Shown here: one piece after another, positions 45,701 through 60,700 of the stretch
Numbering within the stretch: the stretch's first letter is position 1
Layout: each line of letters starts with the position of its first letter
Assembly: GCA_004352715.1 (NCBI GenBank)
Contig: SCFE01000111.1
Coordinates: 1,517,448-1,581,447 of the forward strand
Length of the DNA stretch: 64,000 nucleotides
Source of the DNA: Hofstenia miamia
Lineage: Eukaryota; Xenacoelomorpha; Acoela
Direction: 5' to 3'
Program-made: the position numbers and the translations under genes
Notes under the pieces: model-generated
What the model was told of the DNA's origin: nothing
Databases searched by the model: none
What the model saw: only the letters and a program-made list of their open reading frames with translations

Positions 45701-48700
45701 CCTCCACAGTGGACCAAGCAAGAATTCTTCGAAACTTTTTACTTTACCAGATACCTCTGCAGTATTTGAAAGATTTTTTTAGTAAATCCCACTTAGAGGG
45801 AAACCAAATCCACTGACTACTGAAGATTTTTGTTTTTTAGTTATGACCAAAATGATTATTGATGTTAATGGTATTATGAAAATACTTCGAATACTTGTCT
45901 TTTTCTGAATACTTGATAATACGCACTTGGTCTTGACTCTACTGGATATTAAACAAATGCGACACTTGTCAATACCCTGATTAGTGATCAGCATTTGATA
46001 TCAATTTATAAGTTTTGCCATATTCTGCGTATGTATCAATATCAAGATTCGTTGTCTACTGTTTTTGATAAATTTGCATATGTCAATTGAAAAATTCAAT
46101 TATCGAAGGAACGTGTCTGACATTATGAATGGCAATATAACAAAGCATTTTTAGTTGGTATTTTTATAAATCTGAACATGCAATATTATGAGCTGTAAAT
46201 GAATTTTTTAGTTTGAGTATGAGAGAGACTCGCGTGGTGATAAGAAGCGGTTGGGACAAGGTGGATATGGAACAGTTTATCAAGCAATTGATCTTGACAC
46301 GCACGCTACTATAGCCATAAAAGAAGTCATTGAAAGATGTCCGGGGTTAATTTTTATTACGTCATATTCAAGTTTTATAATAATTTATTAATTGTAAATT
46401 TAATTTAGTATCTTTAGAATACATACAAATTCTATTAAAATTTCTACAATTATATTCGCTAGAAATTAATGTACTTTTTATGTAAAATCGGTGCATTTTT
46501 TATTAAAATAGTTATTTCTTCCTAATTTTTAAATGACGGAATTTTCTATTTTTGTTCAAATGAGTATATTCTAATTTATAAAATTATACCGTTATATACA
46601 CGGTTTTCGAGTCGAGTTCGAGTTTTTACGTTTCGAGTTCAAGTATTTTTTTGAAGAACATTCCGAATTCGATCGAGTTTTTTCTAATTCCGATTTTCAT
46701 AGGCTAGAAAATAATTATTTGCGATTGATAAAGAAACTGAGATTTGAAATAATTATCTTTTTACTGCATCTTCGAGTGGATTTTTGATCGAGTTCGAGTT
46801 TGAGTTTTAATGATTTTTTAAGTGTTTTTCCAATCGCGTTTTACAATCTTATTCAAGTTTGAGTTTTTGACATTTCAAGTGCTCAAAAACCCTGGTTATA
46901 TATCCGATTGTCCTGTTCATGTTCTTGAGAAAATATTTAGAGTATTTGGCACCATCTTAATTATGGAATGGTATAAGACAAGGGATCCCAATAAAACAAA
47001 ACATCTCTCAAGATATTTTGTAAAAAGTACATAGGAGAATTTGCTGCCCAAGTATAACAAATTTAATAACTGCTTGCTCTATTTTATGTAATTTACTTGA
47101 ATACTAATTTTTAGTTTTTAATAATTATACTTATACTTTTATTTATTATAAAGGAATTATAAACTTTATCATTGTTATAACAAAAATTTCATAGTATTAC
47201 ATACATACTTATTTACTCACAATTCGTTTCAATCATTTGGAAATTTGAGTAATCCCCTTGCACATGTAGATGAATCGTATTAATATCTAGTCTACTTTTA
47301 TCTATAGTTATCGTACACTCATTCATACAAATATATAAATATCTAGTGTATATAAATAGACTAGATATTAAATTCAAGCAAGATATCCTGGATTGATTTT
47401 CATTTTATTTATCCTGCAAACATTGAATGAAGTTAATCTAAAACCCAATAAAGTTGGAAAATGTTCTCAGTATTTTTGGATTGCTTGAATTTGTTTCAGC
47501 CAATTCCATAGATTTTCGATTAAGTTCATTTTGAAATTAAAGCATATCAGGGATCTTAGCAATATTCAGTTGTGTGACACGAGGCGTGTTTTGTTGGTAA
47601 AAATTTTGGTTTTAAGTGTAGAATATGAAAACGCAGAAAATTTTTTCCACTTTGACTTTGGGCAGGCTTGGATTTTCTAGCATAATTTTTGATTTGAGCA
47701 CTTTTGTTGGCCTTTGGTTCGAAGAACTACTGTAGGCACGAGTTTTCTCAATCTACGTGTTTGACTGTGCCAATGTGTTAAGGGTAACAGTTAGTGTTTT
47801 GATGATAATGGTTCTTAGAAATACTGCTTCCAACAACTTTTTGTTAAGATTGAGAATGCGGCTTAGGTTTTAGTATCTTTTCTTATGTCCATCAATCCAC
47901 TCCCTCTGCAGTTATGTAGGATATGTATTTCGGATGTATACATCCGTTTTCGGTATTATAGAATTCAATGTTGGCCATAATACAGAAAGACGTTGCAAGT
48001 ACTTTTTTTATTTTTGGAATTGATATCTATTGACAAATAATAAATTCAGATTAACTGATTGAATTCATTCACACCATGATTATCATGAAGTTTATAAAAA
48101 AGGGTGTATTATATTTATAATGTTAGTTTTGTGTAGACATTTATAACAGAAAGGCACCTACAATTTCGCTTTTCTGTCAATTTTTGTTTGTTCTAGTAAA
48201 CTTTTGTCAAAATATATGGATTATGCACAAAAACATCATTTCTTATAATTTGATCAATTTATTTTATATTATATAGATTAATGGTTCTAAGGGCCACAGA
48301 ATTTTAATGTTAAGATATCATTGGATACTTTACAACTTGTCTGTTTTTCTATTGCACCTGGGCCATGCTTTATATAACGTTAGTAATATTTTCATAAATT
48401 GTTATTGTGAAATATTCTAATTTTAGTGAGTTGCAAGCGCTTCATGAGGAAATCCGACTTCACAAGCATCTTAATCATCGAAATATAGTCAAGTATTTGG
48501 GGTCATGCAATGAAGATGGGGTGTTTAAAATATTCATGGAGTGTGTTCCAGGTGGAAGTTTGGCTTCTCTTATTCGCTATCAGTGGGGCCCTTTAAAAGA
48601 TAACGATACTCTTGTGTCGAATTACACTCGCCAGATTCTTGAAGGATTGAAATACTTGGTAAAGGCATATATTTTGTTTTTTCTAAAGTTTATTTTTAGC

Positions 48701-51700
48701 ATGATCAAGGGATTGTTCATCGAGATATTAAGGGCGATAATATTCTTGTCAACACATATACTGGGGTTTTGAAAATTGCCGATTTTGGTACTTCTAAACG
48801 CTTGGCAGGAATAACGCCTGTTGCCAAGACATTAGCAGGTTTGATGATGATATAATAACTTTCGTGTTTTACAATAATTTTAGGTACTGTGCAATTCTTA
48901 GCTCCAGAAGTGATAAACCATGGGTATCGTGGATATGGGAAATCTGCTGATATTTGGTCTCTTGGGTGCACAGTTGTTGAAATGGTTAATGGAAAACCGC
49001 CTTTCAATGAGGTCATTAACAGTTTTACATTAATAATTTCATCATTCATTCTATAGCATTTACCTCAATATAGAAAGAAATAGTCTCATAATTTTATATT
49101 ACTTTGCTACATTTTTTATCAAATGTATGATTTTGCATTTATGCTGAGTACAATCTACTAATAAATCTAACAACAATTTGAATTTTAAAGTAGGCCATTT
49201 TATTTTCTAATTTCATTAACCCTCATCTGGCCACATATTTGTACCAACATATTCCGGCCAGCTGTCTACATGTGTAGACAAATAGGAAAACCGTGTTATT
49301 TGTGCTCAAAACATTTTTTGTTTTGTATTAGAATTGATGATAATCTATAACTACTAGATTATTTTTTCCCAAAGATCCTAATTTACGATCTAATACTATT
49401 TCTTTGTTTTTTTAATTCACTTAAGTTCACGAAATATTTGCAATGTACGTGATATATTCCAGGTACGAATGCCAAATTCGTTGGGATTATGGTTTTAGCA
49501 TGCAAATATTCAATCTTATGCAAAAGTAGTAGTGTTATACCAACATCACTCTAATACGGTATAGTTTTCTGATGCTTAAATGTAGATCAAAAGAAATTAT
49601 ATTATTATATGTTTCAATAAAAACAAATGACTTCATCCATGAAAATGCATTTATAGAGACTTATCAATTAAAAATCTATTCCTACAATGTAATTAGACAC
49701 AAGACATACATTTGATGGAGACGTTCTTGTGATCCTTACAAATAAAGCGCTGACAATACTCACATTGAATCCTCGTCGATTTTCTGCATTTGGGATTCTG
49801 ACATTTTCTCGATACATTCGCAAATCAGGAGAGAACAGAGGGATTAGATGGTGGTTCTACGCCATATAACTGAAACTTTTGACGACTTTGAGCGTATTCA
49901 TGCCGATTTCTGCATCAAATGTCAATATTTTCTTCAGCCAGCTGGGCAGTAACGGCTTTAATAAATGTCTTTCTATCCTTCATGTAGCCGTTCATTTCCA
50001 TTATCAAAAATGAATTGATCAATGCAATATCCAACATATTGAAAAAGAAGATGATCGGATACCTAGCGATTTTTCTTTTGCAGCTGTAATCTTCTATTCT
50101 GCTGTCCATGATATCTACGCCTGCTTTTCCCTTGTTATAGTCGAGGATTATTGTTGGTTTGTGGTCTTCTCTACTGGATATTTCTTCCGATGTGTGCTGA
50201 GAGCTCAACATCGGGATATTTTTGTTCCTCTTTGGAATGTACGACAACATTGTTATCCTGTTTGCGTGATTCCATAAGAATACACTAGTGTACCTCTCTC
50301 TTCCACGTGTAGAGTTCATTATATGAGGCACGTCTCGTCGGTTCCATTTGATTGTTCCAGTAGCTGTTAAATTTCGTTCTAAAAGTTTGATGAACAATTC
50401 GTAAGATGAAAAATATCTGTCCATGTAGATATTGCGTCCAGTTTCCGAGAAACGTGCCGGCAACTGTAAGACGATTTTCATTGCAAATCCGACTGTTCGA
50501 CCCTCTTCGACACGGCCTGAATAGGGAAATGACTCAAGAGCATATCCATTCAGAGTGTCACACAGCCAAAATATCTTGACTCCATATTTCGACGGTTTAG
50601 CAGGCATATAAGCTCTACCAGGGGCATAACCCTAAACCCGTACAACTGTTCATCCACTGTTAGGTAAGCAGATGATAAGTAAGGCAGTCGTAAATTGAAT
50701 TGGAAGAGAATCCAAATTTCCCGGATGGCAGCAAGTTTATCGTCGATTTGTCGTTGACGCCGATCAACTTTGTTGTCAAGAGTTACATTGCGGAGAAACA
50801 AACGAATCCGGTTTTTTGATATCGCACTTGCATAAAATAGCTTAGAGTCAGTAGAATCAGATAATGATTCAATGTCAGAAAGATTATTACGATCGGCACC
50901 TGCTCTGATTATTACAGCCAAGCAAGCTTTCAGTTCTGCGTACGTAAATGGTCTTCGACTTATTGTTTGCACTATTCGGTTAGTGTGTCGAAGAATTGTG
51001 CGAAACATGGGCTCAGAGATGAACAAAGAAAACGATTCACTTTTAGACGCAGGGTTTACTGTTGGTCCTTCATGGAAGTTGATGACATTTCTTCGTAACA
51101 GCCGTGGTGTAGGACAATCAGTTTTCCATTCAATGCTATTAGGTGAAGAATAAGAGTCAGTAGGGATCTCTTCGTCTGACTCACTGCTGCTTTCACTTTC
51201 ATCACTTTCAATGAGCAGTTCACCGTCATTTTCTTCATTTTAGACATTGACATCATCAGCAGGTCCATTAAGAACATAAAGTTATTTGAAAGATTGTTAA
51301 AAGAAAACTTATTAAACAAACAATACGCTTTTGGAATATCAAATAGGCTGCATGTATGGCAGAATGAGAGAGTGATATAATTGTAAATATGTATAATGGT
51401 TGTTTTTTATTTTAATTTTTTTTTATCTGTAGTTTGTAGCCTAGTTTGTAATGTACATTAATATATATATTGTATAGCATACATTTTGTAAATAGTGTTT
51501 ATATCATATATATATATATATATATATTGTACTACATTGTATTACAAACGAATAAAAGCTAATAATAATTAACATTATCTATATTAACTTCAATCTGGTC
51601 GTTGACTTCATCATCGGATGAAAGATCGGGTTCTGGTGGAATATTTAGCAAGTTTAGTGCATTTAGTAAGGCTATCCTCCTCGGCGGACGTTGTATTTCA

Positions 51701-54700
51701 GAATTGACTCAATGAAGTTAGCTGTCAAGTTTTCAACTTCAACTCTCACTGTGTGACAGCGTGATGTTACAAGCAGCAGATGAGAGATGATCATTGGTTG
51801 CCGAAGCAAACCAATAATAATGCATAATAGCTAATTGTTATGTAAGTTTGTGATTGCAAAGCGGTGGATTATCAAATAAATTCATGTCTACACCGGTAGA
51901 CAAGTGGCCGGAATGTGATTGAAGTCATTTAACGAGGTTAATAGAAATATGTATAAATAATATAATTGGTGCATATTGAACATATTTGAGTGCTGTTCTT
52001 GGAAATATTTATGAAACTAAAAAAATCATTTAGCGTAAAAAATACATGACATTGAAAATCGAATGTCTACATATGTAGGCAGGTGGCCGGATGAGGATTA
52101 AGCAAACAAAAATTATTAATAGTGATATTTTAATTTGTCATGTAATGATTTAAAAATAATAATAATCTAAAGATTCATTTTCCCTATCATATCTAAATAA
52201 GGCATAGATTTTTAGATGGTCTAAATGTTTTCTGGTCACTTATCTGATTAAAATTGTCGGTGTAAATTCAAGTATTTTCTGAGAAATTCCATCCATGACT
52301 CATTTCGTACTTCCTTTTCAATTCCAAATAATAACTATTTTAGTTAATTAAATAATTGTTTGTTTAAATTCCTTTCCATAGTTTTTGACAACATGAATGT
52401 TATATTTATTGTATTTAGATATTTAAAAGGTATTATCTTTTTTCCATTGTTTGTACTGATAACTGGTATCATTTCTTGAATCTCATTTTACATTGAATGT
52501 CATGTATTGAAAACAGATATTTATTAACATATTTGCAGTATTAATGAATCCTGTATCTGTATTGTCTATCTAGGTAACCCCAAAAATTGTCATTTTATTG
52601 TCATAGTAACGTATTTAATGCCAAGGATTATTATTTGTTGAATGTAAATGCATTTATTAGTTAATTAACTAAAACTCAGCAGTTGAATTTTTGAAATTTA
52701 TACAATGTATTTCTTTTTAATTTGAAAAACATAATTGCTTATTTCCGAGAACATTTTGCTCTTACAACTTTAGCTACTTTAAATTCAAGTTATTTAATGA
52801 TAGTTTTAATGTACGGTCATGTATTGCAAAGAAATTTATAGTAAATGTCGAACAACATTACATTGTGCTTAAAATTTTCAACTTAATTTTTAAATTTCAA
52901 ATGAATTATAATAAATCCTACTGTAATCACGGACTGGAGATTTACCGCAAAATTATTATACAAAATTCAGGTTACAAAAGCAAACTTCCACATTCCAGTA
53001 TTTGATATTGCAAAATGTAGACAACCAAAGAAAAAAATTTGCAATTTTTAACAAGGCAGTGCTCAATGAAATATTCTGTTTACAAATATGCTGAATCCAT
53101 TTAGAGTCAACAATAATATTTTAACAATTTACAATCAATTGTTTGAATTATGTTCAATATACAATAGTGTTAGATTAGTAGAAACATGTATTTAAGCTTA
53201 AAAGATTTCTAAAAAATGTTCATTTCATCACTTATAAAATCCTCTGATCTGTTTGGCAAACCGTTGAAAATGACCATTTCATTTCTTGTGTCGGAGCAAA
53301 TTTAATTGTGTAAGGTTAAAGCAGTGAAGGAACTTTTTTATATTTTTGTGTTGAATTCTTGGGAAAAAATTGACACCAATTCTCGGCATGAAAGACCATT
53401 TATTACCGTATTTTGATTATCTGCACAACAAATAAGCAGGGAATTATTTTTATGCTTTGAAAATCTTGATAAAATCCTAAATTTTGAAATCCTTTTACTT
53501 TGAAAAATTTGTAATTGTAAATGCCAACATTAAATCGCCAAATGCTATTTCGTAATATTTATTTTTAGATGGATAGAAATCAAACGTATTGGAAACTTGG
53601 CAATAAACTTTGTCACCCCGAAATTCCTTCGTGTGTTACAGATTTATGTGCAGATTTCATGTTAAAGTAAGGCTTTATAGTGTTTTGTTAGTAACTATTA
53701 TTTAAGGTGTTTTATATTTGAACCAGAAGAACGTCCTACAAGTCAGCAACTTCTGGAACACAGTTGGGTTTTCAAGCCTAAGCCCGGAATAAAGCAATCA
53801 ATGAGTACACAAAATATATCAAATCGTGACTACATGCGGAGTACGTCAGGTATGCCGTTTAATTTTATTTTTTTCTAATTGCGGTTGTGCAGCTCCTGTT
53901 GACACAGAAGCTAAGTTGGATGTTGAACCACAGTCAAAGCTTGCGAGTGCAGAAGTTAATCCCACTTCAAGAGACCCATTTTCTAGGTATTGCTCGGCTT
54001 TATTTTAGATATTTTATAAGCGCTTACAGTACTTAAAAAATGAAACATACTCAATGTGCTTATGCTAAACTAGTTCGCAAAGAAGTTGATATTAAAAGAT
54101 ACACACACTGTTCATCTTCGCTTCAAATACGGTATTCGAATGAATCCATGTTCTTTTGTATCAGTATCTTCTGAGTACTTACATGCAGCAATGTTTTACA
54201 TGTATTTTTATATATATTTAATGTGAACAGATCAAATTAATGCAGTTACGATTTTTTCAACTAGTATAGAATATTTTAAAAAAATTGTAGCGAACTATGT
54301 TAACTGTATTCGAAAATCGCACTTGGAATCTTAAGTATTGCAAAGAGGGGGTAAATAAACATGTTTTGAAATGTTTACTAAGATGCTTTGAACCGAAAAT
54401 GCTGATTCATTTGCTAATGTTTCGGTTCACCTCAGTTTTTCTTCTCATTGGAATGATAGTGATTTTGACGTTATATTAGCAAGATCAGAGACAAATCCAT
54501 CATTTGAAATGCAATCTATCTAGCTGCTAACACCTTTCTTTTTGTTCACATATTCCCGTACTATATCTCCGTCCACATAAGTAGACTGTTCATGACCGAA
54601 CTATATTGTAATATGTATAGCTGGCCACCGTCCTGATAACTTAAAGTTCTGATAACTGAATAGCATATGTAATGGGAAGTTGAAGTCTATTTCTGATAAC

Positions 54701-57700
54701 TCACAATCTTTCAGGGTAATATATTCAGCTATATACATCGTTGTGATTGATGCCACATTATTATTTGCTGAATAGTTTAGCAGACGTCTTATATAATTTG
54801 TAAGTTAAATGATTCACTGCTGTAAGAGAATCTGCGTTGCGGTGTATAGGCTTGTAGTACAGAACGCCATGATATGCAACAATAAATTGGTCACTCTTTC
54901 ATTTGTGTGTTGTGACCTAAAATCTTATACAATTTACTCCCAATAATTTTTATTTTATCCCACATATTTTTTAATCCTTGTTACATTTTCATTCTCGGAT
55001 AATATTTAAAGAAATCATTTTTTAAAATAATAATTAACGGTTTAAAACTATTTTTAAGTTTTATGTAAGTATTGTTTGTTTGATTGTGCTTATGCGTACT
55101 ATTGTGTTTAACCACGTAGCAACTAACGCTTTCCTTGATTCACTGAACTCATTGAATAACTTTCTTACGTCTAGATGTTGCGCTAGAAGTGAAATTATAA
55201 GATGACAAATACTCACCATTTTATATTTTTGTTCAAAGTATAAAATTCAAATGATTTCGATCGTTCACAACATGGAGCATATGCTGAAATTATAACATAC
55301 ATTTTGTATTTCTTTGTATTTCAAAGGAAACTGAAAATCCTCAAAATGGTGAGCTTTCGGTTTCATTTGATGGTCACTACCAAAATTTCTTTTAAAATAT
55401 ATGCAAGACGGAAAAACCTATACAAAAATCTTTGCTTTACTCGCCATCTCTAAAAATTTAAATGCCTTTTTAAGCTACTTTTTATAATTTGGGCATTTTC
55501 CAATATCTTATTATTATTTACAGACTGAAATTGATAGTCATTCCTGCTGCAAATTCCAACTGGTTCCGGCCATGTCAAGAATAATTATGCTACATTGTAG
55601 GGCTAAGATTTGTTTGAAAATATCACTTAGCGCTCGTATATATGGGGCAACTTATATATATTTTTATGAATATATATATATATATAAAATCATGGCCTTC
55701 TTTAATATTTAAGAAGGCCCTGATATAATATAAAATGCTACAATTAACATGTGCTAATGCCTTGTGAAGCTAAATGTTTGATTAATTTTTTGTAAAGCAG
55801 AACAGGAGGAGAAAGTGTGAGAATAACTATGTACTATAGAAAATTTACCTCAAGATTCACTTTGTACATTTCACAATCATTATGTACACTCTCTTATAGT
55901 ACAAAACCATTCTCCATTATATATATAATATGATACGATATATATTGGTAGTTCATAACTTTTTATTTAAGTTTATTAGGGAATCGAAACCAGCTGTTCG
56001 CCGTCGTAATAAGTCGGGAGATCCTTTTAAAATTCCTTTGCCACCATATCCAGAGTAAGTTTTTCATAGTGCCAAATGTTCTGTTATTGAGTAGAATTTT
56101 AATCAACCGATTTTTTCGAATTTATTCTATCAGTATAGAAGTTTTTCAGTAGATTAAATATTATTTGCATTGATATAATGTTTAAGTTTTTCATAATCCT
56201 ACTTGGTGGCTTTTTATAAAAATATATCACGCGTATGTTTTCCATATAAATTTATAATTGTGTTTTGCCACGCTTCATCATTTAGGTGGCAATTTTGGAA
56301 AAGGGTTTTCCAAATATGAACGTATTTAGAATATTAACATCTTTCAACCCAGTGAAAATATTACTAGAAGTCATTTATTTTGTTGTCTAGTTATTTTCTT
56401 ACTTTTCAAAGTTGAAATATTGTTTTTAATTTAGATCTAAATTAATTTTTTCTTACCATGCTTTCAGTTCAAATCAAATTTAACATCACTATATAATCAC
56501 TTGTATTGGCATTTTAGCATATTTCAATAAGTCCTAATTGCACTCACAAATGTCATGATTAGCGTATTTCGCACAGTTTAAGTTGTGTATGTATACGTAA
56601 GGATTTTAATATTATAGGGGAACTTCTTCAGCTGAGAGTCCAAATGTTAATGCTACGTTTTACGTTGTCAAACAAGAAGGAGAACGACGCGGATTCACAA
56701 TTCAAATTTTAAACCAAGAAAAATCAAAGGTATAACATCTACTTGTCCATTATTGTTATTCTTACACATCACCTTTGTTAAGTTCTTTGATCCATAAAGT
56801 AGCATGCACACTTCCACCTTTGTTCACATCGATTGGAAATTTCTTTTACAACAAATTTGCAGAATTTCCACGTGAACAATGTTGCAAATGTGCACGCTTC
56901 TTCAGCCATGTTAGCCTTATTATGGTTTGGTCAGACTATCGATTTTTATAGTTAACACTTTATCAGCTGATTAGAATCGATGGTCTGAACCATTGTATTT
57001 ATCAGCAAGGGTTAAAAGTGCCGTTTATGAGCAATCAGAAGGCGTGAGAAAAAATTTAGTTAAACCAAATTATAAAGACGAATGCTTTAATATGTGTTAT
57101 TAAATTCATAGTGAAAGTGGGAGGAAAAACTAAATTTGTTCGTTGTATATTGCTATTTTAAAGGAATATTTTATCTAAATAATAGCAAAATTAATCGAAT
57201 CTAGTATATTGCAGCTAAGATTGATGTCTTGAAATGCTCATAATAAGGTTGATTGGAAATTCATCATTTCGTGAAGAGGGCCTCCAATGCCTGCATGAGT
57301 AAATCCTGAATAACTAAAACGTCGATGGTAAACCAATTATTTGCTTCTGACCATATTTTGAGTGCACATCAGCATTTCTATTAACTTTTTTGGCAATGTA
57401 AGCCTATATAAATATTCTTGTATTCGATTCTATTCTATTCTGAGTGAAAGTAAAGATAGAAAACACAAATTTGATAAACGCTATAAACGAAGGCACATAA
57501 GCGCAAGCGGTGATAAGTGTAACTTGAAAATGCGAAAGCGTCGATAAGCGATGACTTACTAAGCGATCAATTCACTGGTCTGAACACACAATCTGATTTT
57601 TTATCACCTGGTAAAGTCGATAATGTGAATCGATTTTTTTGGCAAAATGGTCGGATTGCTGCTATCTGATCACTTATTACCTGATGCTATTCGATAGTTT

Positions 57701-60700
57701 GGAAAGTATTAAAACTCGAATCTTATCGGTTTGAAATTGAACTTAATTTCTTAGGCTGCTTTTTAATTTTTTTTGTCTAGTAGGTTTCAGCTGATGGCTC
57801 TTGTTTACGCGTGACTGAAATCTTAATTAGCATTTTAAATCGAAATGGGCTTCAGATGCCTTCTTTTGAAACATATTCATCTGTGCTCGGGGTTTTGCAT
57901 GCTTCCAAAATTTATCATTCTGGCTGATCCTGAACAAAGAAAACGACTTTATTCTGCTGTTTTAAAAAGTTCTTTTTATTTCAATTAACATTCATGTTAA
58001 GGAATCAAGTCATTGTTTAAAATGATACTATTCATTCAGCAGCATCTAAACAAGGGCTTTCAAAGTTTTCATCGTAATTTTAGTTTTATCATTGATTTAT
58101 AATTTCATGTCATATTCATTGTGTTCTTCAATTAAATATTTTTTCAAGTGTATAATTTAGAAAAATATGCAATTTATCAATTTAAGTTATTAATTAAACC
58201 TTTAGTTTTCATTAATGTGAACAAATGTCAATAATTTAAATGAAAATATCAGAAATCTTAAATACTTTCTGTTGGCTCAGAGAATTTTCGCCTTCTATAT
58301 TTGCATTCAGGACTTTTAATTTTGATCTCACGATTTTTAATTTTGATTTCAGAAATTGTCAATGTGCTGCTACTTTCATTATTAAGACTAGAAGGCTGGA
58401 AAACCAAACCCCCTATAAGGACGGATAGGTCATTTTTAACCCATAGTCTTTTTTATGAATTATACTATATAGAAATAATTCAAAATTCTGAAGATATATA
58501 CCTACTAACTATTTCATTAGATATCTACAATCTATAATCTAAATATTTACACCACTACTATGTTTAGTAAGCTTACGTTACTTCTAGTTATCATAGATAT
58601 TCATCAATACAATGATTTATCCTATACAAGCACTATAATAGGAACATGATCCATATATCAACAAAAAATTCAGAGATCATTGTGAAATCTAGTGAATGAA
58701 GATTACACATCTCCAAGATCAGATTCAATTCAAGCTGGCTGCTTGTGATGTTGCTATCAATTGTCTTCTGATACAGAATCCTTGAATTCAACAAACACAT
58801 ATCCAGTACATTATAAAACACTCTTACGGGCCAGCGTGTCGTTTGACATCGTGTAGTATAATTCGTATCATGTGATCTACAATTTCGACGCCATATTTTA
58901 ATTCGTTGTATGAAAGTACAATGTTTGGTTTTCGCTTGTTGCCATCACTGCATTGAACGTTCTCGTGAGTCGTTGACAGAAGAGCTATCGATCTGTTCTT
59001 CTTGCATTTGTGAATACAAAGAATGACATCCTCATCAGATTTGAAAAATTTCGAAGAATAGAGTTCTTCATTTCTCATTATTTCATTGATATCCGACAGT
59101 TCGCGTCTGATGGTTCTCATTGTGTCGTCAGAAGGCTAATGCCTCTTTGACATCGATTTTGAGCTAATTTGGAGACCTAAAAATGTATCTGTTGTCATAT
59201 TGTGTCCATTTTTCTGAAGACCTTCTTGTACTAGACGATTGACTACATAGTATGAAAGTGTATAATTTGAAGGGGGAGGGAGAGTAAGCTCATATCTATG
59301 TATAAGAAATGGTTAGGTTTCTCCAATACATATTTTCACATTCTAAGATACTGTATAAACAAAGTCAGGAAGTTACGGAGCCACAGCTGTTAATTTGAAG
59401 TCACAGCTCCAAGTTAAAACTCTCTATGGGTCAAAAATGACCCCTAGGTCCTTCTAGTGTTAAGACGCTGTAAAGCAAAATAGAAAAATATCCTTCTTGA
59501 ATTTTGATATCCACATCTAATTTTGTTAAATTTAATCGTTTATTCAGGTGTCATGACATACGGACCAAACTGTTATATTATCATACGTATAGCTATACAA
59601 TTCAAACATCCCATAAACTGAAAACAGTAGTAAAAAAGTCAATAGTAAGATAAGTTCCAAGATTTAGGTTTTGACCGTTCAAGATAGCGGGGAAGAATAT
59701 GAAAGAATGCTAGTACGCATTGACACAGTTTTGTGATGTCAATTTACTATAAGCTTCATCAATGCTTGATTCAAGATAAACCAATCTTTGTTCGCCAACT
59801 CTAAGTGCGACAACCTCGGGGATACGGAGAGTGTGTTTAACAATGCATTTCATCGTCGGCTATGGAGTTTCAACTGGACTGAGTTGATGCGAATAAAGTG
59901 AAACAGTTATATTGTAACTTTCAAAAACCCCTTTTAACAGGGTAGATTTTGAGTTTGGATCAATTTGCTTAAAATATATATTAGAATTAAAACAAATTTC
60001 ACTCATGAATCCCTTCGAAAAGTAATCAGTGAAGTATTGGAATGGAAAAGAAACTGTTCTGGATAAAGTTCTTGCGGGAAAAGTAATAATTTTAGGAGTA
60101 GACAACTTCCCACTTTCCGCTTTTGTCTGTTTCTAACAGTTGGTGTTGAAACAAGTTGTTATCTTCATTGTCATCATCAACTAATACTGCATCATCAAAA
60201 TTTTCCTTAGATGCATGATCTTCAATGTACCATACCTGTGGAAAATTTGGCTCTCCAAAAATAGACGTGTGACTTCTGTATTTCATGGTAATGGTACTAA
60301 ATGCTGCAAATTGTGTGGGCAAACAGTTAATTTCAACTGTTTTACGACTGCAATATCGACCTGTGTACAAGTGCTTATGGATTTTAAAGGAACTATCTAA
60401 ATTTCAATTTTTTACCATTTCTACTATCTTATACGACCCATCGTCCCGTCGCACTTGTAAATCTGTTTATAAAATAACTGTGTATCTACAGTAATAGTAT
60501 GTCCCCATGAGTTATCATGTATCCAAAGTACTCAAATGTGCCAATTATAAGCATTATTATATGCAAGTATTTGAATGTCTGATAATGAGACAGTATCATA
60601 TCAGCCATCTTCATCTCATTGAACAGTGATTATATTTTTGTTCATATTGATCTGAAAGGAAAGCTAATGTAAATATAATATATTTCAAGGAGTGCTTAAT

